Assembly (NCBI GenBank): GCA_030689585.1
Contig: JAUYFZ010000150.1
Span: 1 to 5,414, forward strand
DNA length: 5,414 bases
DNA from: Rhodocyclaceae bacterium
Lineage (GTDB): Bacteria > Pseudomonadota > Gammaproteobacteria > Burkholderiales > Rhodocyclaceae
Reading direction: 5' to 3'
The notes under the pieces were generated by a model. That model saw only the letters and a program-made list of their open reading frames with translations, was not told the origin of the DNA and made no database searches. Position 1 is the stretch's first letter. Every line of letters starts with the position of its first letter. The translations under genes and the position numbers were made by a program. Of this stretch, positions 1 through 5,414 are shown piece after piece.

Positions 1-555
1 CTTTTGCGCGTACAAAACGAAATCAACCGGCTGGCCGATTTCTTGAGGACATTTCACGGGTTTGCCGCACCGCAGGAGATGAACCGACTGCCTTGTCAGT
101 TGGATCAAATATTAGAAGACGTGATGCTTTGGACGCGTAAAGAAGCACGAACCTATAACGTCGTCATTGAATACGCGCCGTGTTGTGGTGCAGTGCCTGC
201 TCTGTGGGCGGATCCGGCGCAGTTAAAGCAGGTACTGCTCAATCTGGTCATCAACGCGATTCATGCGATGCCGCACGGAGGCATCATTCATATTGGCATG
301 TGTCGCCTTTCTGCTTCGCATATACGGTTTTGTGTGCGCGACACCGGCTTTGGTATTCCACAGGAACTATTGTCGAAAATATTTGATCCATTTTTCACCA
401 CCCGTGCCGATGGCTCCGGCATTGGACTGGCGGTGGTTAAGAAGATTGCTTTGCAACATGGAGCCGTGATTCATGTCGAAAGTTCCACCGGGCATGGAAC
501 TTGCTTTGAGATTGATTGGCCTATCTCCGAGGAATTAAAGGAACATCATGTCTGA
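1..555 (+). CDS. Sensor histidine kinase, C-terminal part (5' end outside window)
   Basis: This is the C-terminal part of a membrane or cytosolic sensor kinase that would phosphorylate the response regulator encoded next. The frame is open from nt 1 (CTT TTG CGC...), so the gene continues upstream and the TTG at nt 4 is probably not its start. Counting from that TTG, residues 5-19 (EINRLADFLRTF) resemble the second helix of a HisKA dimerisation domain; the phospho-accepting His lies upstream of the window. A full HATPase_c domain follows: N box around N80 and N84, G1 box D113-T-G-F-G-I, F box FDPFFTT at 127-133, and G2 box GSGIGL at 137-142. The stop codon overlaps the regulator's start by 8 bp (ATGTCTGA), which indicates translational coupling and a cognate pair. 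The sensory domain, and so the signal, cannot be seen. The NtrB-like architecture fits the NtrC-type partner. Confidence 0.92.
   Translation, partial: LLRVQNEINRLADFLRTFHGFAAPQEMNRLPCQLDQILEDVMLWTRKEARTYNVVIEYAPCCGAVPALWADPAQLKQVLLNLVINAIHAMPHGGIIHIGMCRLSASHIRFCVRDTGFGIPQELLSKIFDPFFTTRADGSGIGLAVVKKIALQHGAVIHVESSTGHGTCFEIDWPISEELKEHHV
537..547 (+). promoter_or_regulatory. Ribosome binding site of the response regulator
   Basis: AAAGGA at 537-542 lies 5 nt before the ATG at 548, inside the end of the kinase gene. This supports the 548 start and co-translation with the kinase. Confidence 0.7.
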
Positions 556-1942
556 ACGTATTCTGGTGATCGAAGACGACACGACCATTCGCGTCACATT
601 GAAGGACATTCTGCAAAAACAGGGTTATCAAGTTGATCTGGCAGAAGATGGACGCAGCGGGTTGGAGCTTTTTCGCAATCGATCTTATGGGCTGATTTTG
701 CTGGATTTGCATCTGCCTGACCGGCATGGGCTTGAAGTTCTCAAAGCCATGCGTGAATCGGATGCCGACGCGCTGGTGGTGGTGATGACGGCTTTTCCCG
801 AAGTGCGCACCGCTGTGGATTGTGTCAAGTCGGGTGCCTACGACTACCTCAACAAGCCCTTTGAATTGGACGATCTCAAGGAAATCGTCCGCCGTGCCCT
901 CGAAACTCGCCATTTGCGGCTGGAGGTGGAACGTCTGCGCATTCGCACCCCCGCACCTGTCACGCTGGAAGGCATGGTGGGGGCCAGCCCTGCCTTTAAT
1001 GCGTTGGTGGAAGTGACAAGGCGCATCGCAGCAGCCTCCCGTGTGCCGGTGCTGATTCGGGGGGAATCGGGCACGGGCAAAGAGCGCGTGGCGCAGGCCA
1101 TTCATCATCTCTCTGCGCGTGCCAGCGGACCATGGGTTACGTTGAACTGTTCTGCACTGGCGGAGGGACTTCTTGAATCCGAGATGTTTGGTCACGAGCG
1201 GGGTGCTTTTACCGATGCCAAGGTTGCCAAGCGGGGATTGCTGGAACTGGCCGATGGGGGCACTTTGTTTCTGGATGAAATTGGCGATCTTTCGTTGACG
1301 TTGCAACCGAAGTTATTGCGTGCCATTGAAACACAAACTTTTCGTCGTGTCGGCGGACAGAAAGAGTTGCAGGTGGACGTGCGTTTCGTGGCCGCTACCA
1401 ATCGTGACCTTGCCACCATGGTCAAAGCGGGTACTTTCCGTGAAGACCTTTACTACCGGCTCAATGTCGGCAGCATCGAGATGCCGCCGTTACGCACTCG
1501 CGCTGGAGATATTCAACCGCTGGCACGATGTTTTCTCGATGAAGCCGCGAAAGTCATGGGCATGTCCAATGCGGAACTGGATCATCAAGCCTCTCTTTTG
1601 ATCGAACAATATGCCTGGCCGGGCAATATTCGTGAATTGCGCAACGTCATGGAACGGGCCTTGATTCTGTCAGGGGGCGAGAGAATCGGCGCGATTCATC
1701 TGCCCAAGGAGATCACTGCAACAGGAAAACAAGGGTGGGGTGACAAGGCATCTGACGACGAAACGTTGCCATTGTCCGAAATCGAAAAACGCCATATCCG
1801 GCGCGTGCTCAATGCCAGCCGAGGCAATAAAACCCATGCCGCAAAAATTTTGGGCATTACCCGATTAACCTTGCGCACGAAGATCACGGAATACGGTTGG
1901 GATGAGTTTCTGGACAGGACGGAAACGATTTTTGATCGGTAA
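548..1942 (+). CDS. NtrC-family sigma-54-dependent response regulator
   Basis: This 464-residue protein is a typical full-length bacterial enhancer-binding protein. When phosphorylated by its kinase it should oligomerise and use ATP hydrolysis to open sigma-54 promoters. Domains in order: a receiver at about 3-118, with acidic pocket E9-D10-D11, phospho-acceptor D53, T81 and K103; an AAA+ domain at about 142-375, with Walker A GESGTGKE at 172-179, Walker B LFLDE ending D243-E244, and candidate arginine fingers R298 and R304 in FREDLYYRLNV; and a Fis-type helix-turn-helix at about 428-447 (KTHAAKILGITRLTLRTKI). The sigma-54 contact loop (219-224) reads GAFTDA rather than the usual GAFTGA; the key F and T remain. 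The start is supported by a Shine-Dalgarno sequence and by overlap with the kinase gene. The target genes are not in the window. The family call is firm; the particular regulator is not identified. Confidence 0.96.
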   Translation: MSERILVIEDDTTIRVTLKDILQKQGYQVDLAEDGRSGLELFRNRSYGLILLDLHLPDRHGLEVLKAMRESDADALVVVMTAFPEVRTAVDCVKSGAYDYLNKPFELDDLKEIVRRALETRHLRLEVERLRIRTPAPVTLEGMVGASPAFNALVEVTRRIAAASRVPVLIRGESGTGKERVAQAIHHLSARASGPWVTLNCSALAEGLLESEMFGHERGAFTDAKVAKRGLLELADGGTLFLDEIGDLSLTLQPKLLRAIETQTFRRVGGQKELQVDVRFVAATNRDLATMVKAGTFREDLYYRLNVGSIEMPPLRTRAGDIQPLARCFLDEAAKVMGMSNAELDHQASLLIEQYAWPGNIRELRNVMERALILSGGERIGAIHLPKEITATGKQGWGDKASDDETLPLSEIEKRHIRRVLNASRGNKTHAAKILGITRLTLRTKITEYGWDEFLDRTETIFDR

Positions 1943-1956
1943 ATTCCAAGAATAAA

Positions 1957-2028
1957 ACCGTTCGTCCTAAGCTTGTCGAAGGACATTTTGAGCGTCGTTC
2001 ATGGTTCGACAAGCTCACCACGAACGGT
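1957..2028. repeat. Long imperfect inverted repeat (dispersed REP/MITE-like palindrome)
   Basis: Arms of 24 nt (1957-1980 and 2005-2028) match at 21 of 24 positions around a 24-nt loop. The outer part is ACCGTTCGT/ACGAACGGT and the inner core is AGCTTGTCGAA/TTCGACAAGCT. The core resembles a short intergenic palindrome I know from many proteobacterial genomes. It lies 14 bp after the regulator stop and 12 bp before the end of the convergent Fic gene. The transcript could fold into a strong hairpin and slow polymerase from either side, but there is no clear U-tract, so an intrinsic terminator is not shown. Confidence 0.8.
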
Positions 2029-2040
2029 ATTTGTTTCACG

Positions 2041-3045
2041 TTAAATCATCGGTCGCTTCAAGCGATTGCAGGATTTTGCGTAAGCGTCGAGAAAGCCTTT
2101 TTCTGCCAATCGAAAATCATTAAGTTCATAAATAGCTAAAAGCGAAAGGATGTAATCGCGTTTGGTAAAATCAACAAAGGAAATCGGAGGTAGCCCTGCT
2201 TGCAAGAGGGGCACGTTACAAATGGCACGAGCAGTTCGTTTGTTGCCATTCTGGAAAGGTTGGAGATACGGCAATCGCGTCATGAGATAAAAGGCGGCCT
2301 GAATCGGATCGTTAATATCGGCAGATCTAGCCAGCACAGTTTCCAGCATTTTTGCCACATACCCAGTGCCAGGGCGAAATACTGGTGAATAGGTGCTAAA
2401 GGCAATGTCTACCGGCATATATTCGCGTGTCACTCCTCGAAACTGAGCAGTTAAAAAATGATCTGATTCTGCCAGTGCTTCCTGTTCGTGATCGTTTGTT
2501 AATAACGCGTGGACTTGAAAGATGGAATCAAGACTGGGGTGATCATATAGATACTCGAAGGCTACTCGGTGATTCAAGACAAGAATGGCATCTTCTGCCG
2601 GTTTATTTGGGTTGCGTTCCCCGTAGTTGAACAATGCTTGCGTGTCGAGCATCGAATAGCTGCCCCCTTCTAGCACGGAAGATGCACAGGCAAAATCAAT
2701 TAGGAATTTTGCCATCTCACGTCGGCTCAAAGATGCGGGGGGCAAAGAATTGGGGAAAGCGACTAATTGGATCGGCACATAATCCAGCGTTTCTTCGCGA
2801 TATCGTGCAATTGGGCGTTCGGTATGTGATTTCAGGAAGTAGGTTGTTATTGCGGCTAACGGGTCAGTGCTGAAATAACGCACCGCCGGACCCCGTCCCG
2901 ACTGCCTGAACAAGCCTGCATCACACCCTGCTTTTAACCAGCGATTGAGCGTTGGACGACTAATATTCAAGCGATTCGCCAATGCACCCGCAGCCACTCC
3001 CAAGGGGTATTCGTCAATAATTTTTAGCAGGTCGTTCTGTGACAT
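2041..3045 (-). CDS. Fic-family protein with N-terminal HTH and a His-to-Gln Fic motif
   Basis: This 334-residue protein has the layout of HTH-Fic proteins. Residues 1-60 form a predicted (winged) helix-turn-helix (ALANRLNISRPTLNRWLK), followed by a linker and a Fic fold. The inhibitory motif [S/T]xxxE[G/N] is intact: S122, E126, G127 (SSVLEG). The Fic motif at 262-273 reads QPFQNGNKRTAR, where the classical form is HPFxxGNGRxxR. The catalytic His is replaced by Gln (codon CAA), while P, F, GN and both Arg remain; Lys after GN is also seen in Doc-type proteins. Classical Fic enzymes use the His to transfer AMP or another nucleotide part to target hydroxyls, so ordinary AMPylation is doubtful here. 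I recall a subfamily with Q at this position, so this is probably lineage-specific and not fresh decay. The ATG lacks a clear Shine-Dalgarno sequence. No separate antitoxin gene is adjacent. The HTH suggests self-regulation (inference). Confidence 0.93.
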   Translation of the reverse strand: MSQNDLLKIIDEYPLGVAAGALANRLNISRPTLNRWLKAGCDAGLFRQSGRGPAVRYFSTDPLAAITTYFLKSHTERPIARYREETLDYVPIQLVAFPNSLPPASLSRREMAKFLIDFACASSVLEGGSYSMLDTQALFNYGERNPNKPAEDAILVLNHRVAFEYLYDHPSLDSIFQVHALLTNDHEQEALAESDHFLTAQFRGVTREYMPVDIAFSTYSPVFRPGTGYVAKMLETVLARSADINDPIQAAFYLMTRLPYLQPFQNGNKRTARAICNVPLLQAGLPPISFVDFTKRDYILSLLAIYELNDFRLAEKGFLDAYAKSCNRLKRPMI

Positions 3046-3046
3046 G

Positions 3047-3060
3047 ATAAGTTTACTTAT
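3047..3060. promoter_or_regulatory. Small palindrome just upstream of the Fic start (possible operator)
   Basis: ATAAGT and ACTTAT flank a TT spacer, giving 6-bp perfect arms that begin 2 bp before the Fic start codon. The position would suit a repressor site bound by the Fic protein's own HTH, but that is inference. The site is short and AT-rich, so chance is possible. Confidence 0.3.
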
Positions 3061-3084
3061 TTGTTATTGTTTGGTTTTTTGGCT

Positions 3085-3107
3085 ATCTTATCATGCGATG
3101 ATGAGAT
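3085..3107. promoter_or_regulatory. Inverted repeat overlapping a candidate Fic promoter
   Basis: ATCTTATCAT (3085-3094) and ATGATGAGAT (3098-3107) are inverted repeats matching at 9 of 10 positions around GCG. On the minus strand the left arm reads TGATAAGAT, an extended -10-like element about 40 bp before the Fic start. The -35 match is poor (TGAAAA, 17 nt away). An operator over a -10 box would permit autorepression. The evidence is positional only. Confidence 0.35.
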
Positions 3108-3163
3108 TTTCACAAAAAAGCAAGAAGAGACTCAAAACAAGGTAGAAAACAATGGGGTCAGGT

Positions 3164-3649
3164 GTTCGCAGTAACAGTAAGTTAGCTAGCGGGTTAAAGT
3201 CCCGTCCGAGGAATTGTCCGTACGCCTCGGTAGTACGAAAAAGCGGCGTTTGAGTAATCAAGGGTCGTGAGTTCTTTACGACAAAGAAGCAGACCGTAAC
3301 GCAAGTGAACCTAGAAGTAGCCTCGTCAACTTTTTGCGGTTGTCGACCTTGTGCTTGTATAGGGAAGACTGTCATGCTGATGTGTTGGTAATGGAAGCCA
3401 TATCAGTGAGACGTCGGGGTAGCAGGGTCGGTATGTGTCGGAAGTTAAATTAGCCAGTGCTGGAGATCCGGTACGGTGGCAGGGAGACTGCCAAACAGGC
3501 TGTATAAGGAGACGAAATCAGCCTGTATCGTGCTGGAAGTCGGAGGGGTTCATAGTACTGCTTGAAGTCGATGGACAACATAACCATGACTGAGGGAAGG
3601 AACCCTGCTTTGTTCATGCAACCAAAGAGTAAAGGATAGCGGGATTGCC
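3164..3649 (+). ncRNA. Group II intron 5' ribozyme region (domains I-III, start of IV)
   Basis: These 486 nt hold no convincing gene and show many local hairpins, as expected for domains I-III. Examples are CGGG/CCCG near 3199-3213, GGCAG/CTGCC at 3478-3482/3488-3492, and CAGGCTG/CAGCCTG at 3496-3502/3519-3525. Exact domain borders and the exon-binding sites EBS1 and EBS2 could not be fixed by eye. Confidence 0.75.
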
Positions 3650-4981
3650 ATGTTGCTAACCACCCCAAGAAATATCAGGATACTCCAGAGGAAGCTATAC
3701 ATCAAAGCCAAGCAAGAGCCAAGCTATCGTTTTTACGCGCTCCACGACAAGATCTATCGTGCCGACATCCTCAAGTGGGCGTGGTGTCTAGTCAAGGCAA
3801 ACAAAGGCAGTCCCGGCATTGATGGGATAGACTTTGCAGCCATAGAGAACGGCGAAGGGGTAGATTGCTACTTGTCGGAAATAAGCAGTCAACTGAAGGA
3901 CAAAAGCTACCGGACGAGTCCGGTTAAGCGCGTAATGATTCCCAAAGCGGACGGCAGCATGCGCCCGCTAGGGATACCGACGATACGAGACCGCGTGGTG
4001 CAGATGGCGACCAAGCTGGTGATTGAGCCTATCTTTGAAGCGGATTTTTGTGACAACTCCTTCGGGTTTCGCCCCAAGAAATCTGCCCATCAAGCGATAG
4101 ACGCGATTGCTCAAGCTTTGTGGCAAGGTAAAACGCAAGTTATTGATGCTGACCTGTCGAAATATTTTGACACTATTCCGCACGTCAATCTGATGGCAAT
4201 GATTGCTGAACGCATTGTAGATGGGGCGGTGTTAGCACTCATCCAACAATGGCTCAAAGCCCCTGTAATTGGAAAAAGCGAAAACGGAAAAGCGGCAACG
4301 GTAGGTGGCGGCAAAGGCAATCGGCGTGGCACACCGCAAGGCGGGGTGATCTCACCGTTGCTATCGAACCTCTACCTGCATATCCTAGATAGAATCTGGC
4401 AACGCCACGAATTAGGCAAGAAACTGCAAGCGACATTGGTGCGATATGCCGATGACTTTGTAGTGCTGTGCCGTGGTGATACGCAAAAGCCACTGGACTA
4501 CATTAAGTGGATATTGGAGCGGCTAGAACTGACGTTAAATGAAACAAAGACAAAAATTGTCGATGCCAAAGAGACGTCATTTCGATTCTTGGGATTTGAT
4601 TTGCAAATGAACGTGTCCGAAAAAAAGGGCACGCTGTATCCGTACATCGAGGCATCGGAAAAGGCGGTAGAAAAGATCAAAGCGCGTTTGAGTGAATTGA
4701 CCGACAGAACCCAAACATGGAGACCGATAGAAGACGTGGTGCGCGATGTCAATCAAGTGCTGCGTGGCTGGTCTGGCTATTTCCATTATAGGAACTCGTC
4801 AAGGCAATTTCGAAAAGTGAAGCGTCACTCAGAAGATCGGCTTAGGATACATCTGCGTAAGCGGCACAAAATCAGCGATTGGGAAACGAGCATGTTGCGT
4901 TTCCCAAGACGAGTGCTGTATGAGAAATATGGGCTGTATCCATTAGCGACAAAAGCAGGTTGGAAGTCGGCGCATGCTTGA
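3650..4981 (+). CDS. ltrA: Group II intron-encoded reverse transcriptase/maturase (no endonuclease domain)
   Basis: This 443-residue protein binds its own intron RNA, aids splicing and copies it into DNA at new sites. The RT domain spans about 35-320. It shows KANKGSPGIDG near 49-59, IPKADGSMRPLGIPTIRDR at 97-115, SFGFRPKKSAH at 137-147, catalytic D168 in IDADLSKYFD, RRGTPQGGVISPLLSN at 225-240, and the YADD box at 266-269 with both Asp present. The maturase (X) domain follows at about 335-443, with RGWSGYFHYRNSS at 372-384. The protein ends without the C-terminal HNH endonuclease domain, as in several bacterial intron classes; such introns usually insert using nicks at replication forks or single-stranded targets. 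AAAGGA at 3631-3636 is 13 nt before the ATG, rather far. The gene is intact and sits inside the intron. The symbol is the generic family name, not an orthology claim. Confidence 0.96.
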   Translation: MLLTTPRNIRILQRKLYIKAKQEPSYRFYALHDKIYRADILKWAWCLVKANKGSPGIDGIDFAAIENGEGVDCYLSEISSQLKDKSYRTSPVKRVMIPKADGSMRPLGIPTIRDRVVQMATKLVIEPIFEADFCDNSFGFRPKKSAHQAIDAIAQALWQGKTQVIDADLSKYFDTIPHVNLMAMIAERIVDGAVLALIQQWLKAPVIGKSENGKAATVGGGKGNRRGTPQGGVISPLLSNLYLHILDRIWQRHELGKKLQATLVRYADDFVVLCRGDTQKPLDYIKWILERLELTLNETKTKIVDAKETSFRFLGFDLQMNVSEKKGTLYPYIEASEKAVEKIKARLSELTDRTQTWRPIEDVVRDVNQVLRGWSGYFHYRNSSRQFRKVKRHSEDRLRIHLRKRHKISDWETSMLRFPRRVLYEKYGLYPLATKAGWKSAHA

Positions 4982-4997
4982 TGCAAAGAACATCGGA

Positions 4998-5030
4998 AAG
5001 CCGTGTGCGGGAAAATCGCATGCACGGTTT
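4998..5030 (+). ncRNA. Group II intron domain V (catalytic hairpin)
   Basis: A 33-nt hairpin. The basal stem is AAGCCGT/ACGGTTT, with the catalytic AGC triad at 4999-5001. A two-nt GC bulge follows on the 3' side, then an upper stem GTGCG/CGCAT capped by a GAAA-containing loop. This is the standard domain V shape and binds the catalytic metals. Confidence 0.88.
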
Positions 5031-5033
5031 GAT

Positions 5034-5069
5034 GAGGGAGGGCAGGTGAAAACCTGCTCTCTACTCTAC
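5034..5069 (+). ncRNA. Group II intron domain VI with branch-point adenosine and 3' splice site
   Basis: The stem is AGGGCAGGT (5039-5047) against ACCTGCTCT (5052-5060), with a GAAA tetraloop. It extends through G5038-C5061 and G5037-T5062, then resumes at G5036-C5064 to G5034-C5066. A5063 stays unpaired and is the likely lariat branch point, 6 nt before the intron end (TAC, 5067-5069). Confidence 0.8.
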
Positions 5070-5121
5070 CTTGAATTACGACTTTTGTTATCGCCTCGGT
5101 CGCGATTCAAGACTTGACCCC

Positions 5122-5283
5122 CTCCCTGCCTACCTGCCCGCTGCGGACTACCGGTTGTTCTTTGGTTTTTCCAATCGCACTGCCATTTGGGTTGTCGCCG
5201 AATTGCATTTGATGTTTGCGGCGTTCGTGCTGGGTGTGCCGATTCATCCCGCTATCTTCGCCGGTTACTTTATTTCTACATGA
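5122..5283 (+). pseudogene. Remnant of a membrane-protein gene next to the split repeat
   Basis: The open frame runs from at least 5071 (TTG) to the TGA ending at 5283. Its first 17 codons are repeat sequence; the part from 5122 looks protein-like. It contains LPAADYRLFFGFSNRTAIW, then a hydrophobic stretch of about 20 residues (AIWVVAELHLMFAAFVLGVPI) predicted to cross the membrane. It contains a His that could be a haem ligand in a cytochrome-like helix (speculative). I recall similar N-terminal helices in cytochrome-type membrane proteins, but cannot verify this. No ATG/GTG start or ribosome binding site precedes it. The protein stops right after the first helix, so it is best read as a 5' gene fragment left by a rearrangement. 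A genuine small membrane protein is a less likely alternative. Confidence 0.4.
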
Positions 5284-5287
5284 TGTT

Positions 5288-5315
5288 TTGTTTACGCATT
5301 GAAGCGATATATGCT
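5288..5315 (+). promoter_or_regulatory. Weak candidate sigma-70-like promoter
   Basis: TTGTTT (5288-5293) and TATGCT (5310-5315) are separated by 16 nt, ahead of the ATG at 5327. Both boxes match the consensus only in part. With just 11 nt between the -10 box and the ATG, the transcript would be nearly leaderless. Confidence 0.22.
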
Positions 5316-5326
5316 ACATTACGCGA

Positions 5327-5414
5327 ATGAATAATGGATTAAATTCTTCTTCAACCGGGGCGGCAAGCCGTTTTATTGATGCCAAGTTGGCCACGGGATT
5401 CGTTAGTTTTCCAC
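5327..5414 (+). CDS. Possible start of an unidentified protein (3' end outside window)
   Basis: An open frame of 29 codons from ATG at 5327 runs off the window. It begins MNNGLNSSSTGAASRFIDAK and continues LATGFVSFP. A polar, Ser-rich N-terminus followed by a more hydrophobic part is compatible with a protein about to enter a membrane segment, but the piece is too short to tell. There is no Shine-Dalgarno sequence before the ATG. The product is not recognised. It could also be a chance frame. Confidence 0.35.
   Translation, partial: MNNGLNSSSTGAASRFIDAKLATGFVSFP

Larger units (their letters stand above)
3164..5069 (+). mobile_element. Complete group II intron (retroelement) with internal RT ORF
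   Basis: A 1,906-nt self-splicing retroelement. It has structured 5' RNA without long ORFs, a maturase/reverse transcriptase ORF in the domain IV position, and recognisable domains V and VI ending in CTAC. The 3' end at 5069 fits the YAY consensus and lies 6 nt past the bulged A of domain VI. The 5' end is set at 3164 because only joining 3163 to 5070 rebuilds the split palindrome. This gives GUUCG, one base from the usual GUGYG class (GUGCG). The alternative GUG at 3162 gives GUGUU and leaves the palindrome imperfect. The intron lies in intergenic DNA, antisense to and 118 bp upstream of the Fic gene. All parts look intact, so it may be active. The RNA subclass was not assigned. Confidence 0.93.
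3154..5121. repeat. Palindromic element split by the group II intron
   Basis: The left arm is broken: 10 nt at 3154-3163 (GGGGTCAGGT) and 13 nt at 5070-5082 (CTTGAATTACGAC). The right arm is 5099-5121. With the intron removed, the 23-nt arms match at 20 of 23, and the outer 17 match at 16 of 17; two of the three mismatches are G-U compatible. The loop is 16 nt (5083-5098). The rebuilt element is 62 nt long. The sequence GGGGTCAGGTCTTGAAT resembles a motif I remember as recurring in proteobacterial intergenic DNA, possibly a non-autonomous mobile repeat; the name is not certain. Confidence 0.8.

Noticed and set aside
521..1306. A 261-codon open frame on the minus strand opposite the response regulator
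   Set aside because: It lies fully antisense to a clear NtrC-family gene, its protein is rich in His, Gln and Arg with no domain pattern, and such shadows are common opposite conserved genes.
1696..1986. A minus-strand frame beginning MSFDKLRTNG
   Set aside because: Its start is translated inverted-repeat DNA and the rest is antisense to the regulator's HTH region.
1957..2028. Intrinsic terminator
   Set aside because: The hairpin is long, has a 24-nt loop, and no run of T follows on either strand; it is described as a repeat instead.
2041..3045. Fic/antitoxin two-gene toxin module
   Set aside because: No small partner gene lies next to it; the inhibitory motif is inside the Fic protein itself.
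3162..3166. Intron 5' end at GTGTT
   Set aside because: It begins with GUG but does not match GUGYG, and joining 3161 to 5070 does not rebuild the palindrome, whereas 3163|5070 does.
3091..3375. A minus-strand frame across the intron 5' end
   Set aside because: It spans the exon-intron border and structured ribozyme RNA, and has no protein-like features.
3560..3565. GCTTGA as EBS1 pairing with TCAGGT at the end of the 5' exon
   Set aside because: It pairs over 6 nt with wobbles but lies nearly 400 nt into the intron, likely past domain I, and other chance matches exist.
1..5414. CRISPR array, tRNA or rRNA genes
   Set aside because: No regularly spaced direct repeats, tRNA cloverleaf or rRNA-like sequence was seen.

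Overview
The window looks like chromosomal DNA of a beta- or gammaproteobacterium. The basis is an NtrC-type two-component pair, a proteobacterial-type group II intron protein, a dispersed 'TTCGACAAGCTCA' inverted repeat and moderate G+C. The genus cannot be read from the sequence.

Layout. Positions 1-1942 (+): the 3' end of a sensor histidine kinase overlaps by 8 bp a complete sigma-54-dependent response regulator (receiver, AAA+ and Fis-type HTH domains). Together they form a two-component system whose signal and targets are not visible here. Positions 1957-2028: an imperfect long inverted repeat between convergent genes. Positions 2041-3045 (-): a Fic-family protein with an N-terminal helix-turn-helix. 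Its inhibitory motif is intact, but Gln replaces the catalytic His. Two palindromes lie upstream of its start and may be operators. Positions 3164-5069 (+): a complete 1.9-kb group II intron with 5' ribozyme domains, a reverse transcriptase/maturase without endonuclease domain, domain V and a domain VI with bulged branch-point A. Positions 5122-5283: a reading-frame remnant with one predicted membrane helix. Position 5327 to the end: a possible start of another gene that runs off the window.

The most informative observation concerns the intron. Joining its flanks at 3163|5070 rebuilds a 62-nt stem-loop with 23-nt arms matching at 20 of 23 positions. The intron therefore split one arm of a palindromic element, and this fixes both ends to the nucleotide. 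It also implies an unusual 5' end, GUUCG, instead of the usual GUGYG.

No wholly new multi-gene system is evident. The items most worth a second look are the intron-split palindrome, the His-to-Gln Fic protein with its putative autoregulatory sites, the GAFTDA variant in the sigma-54 activator, and the gene remnant next to the split repeat.
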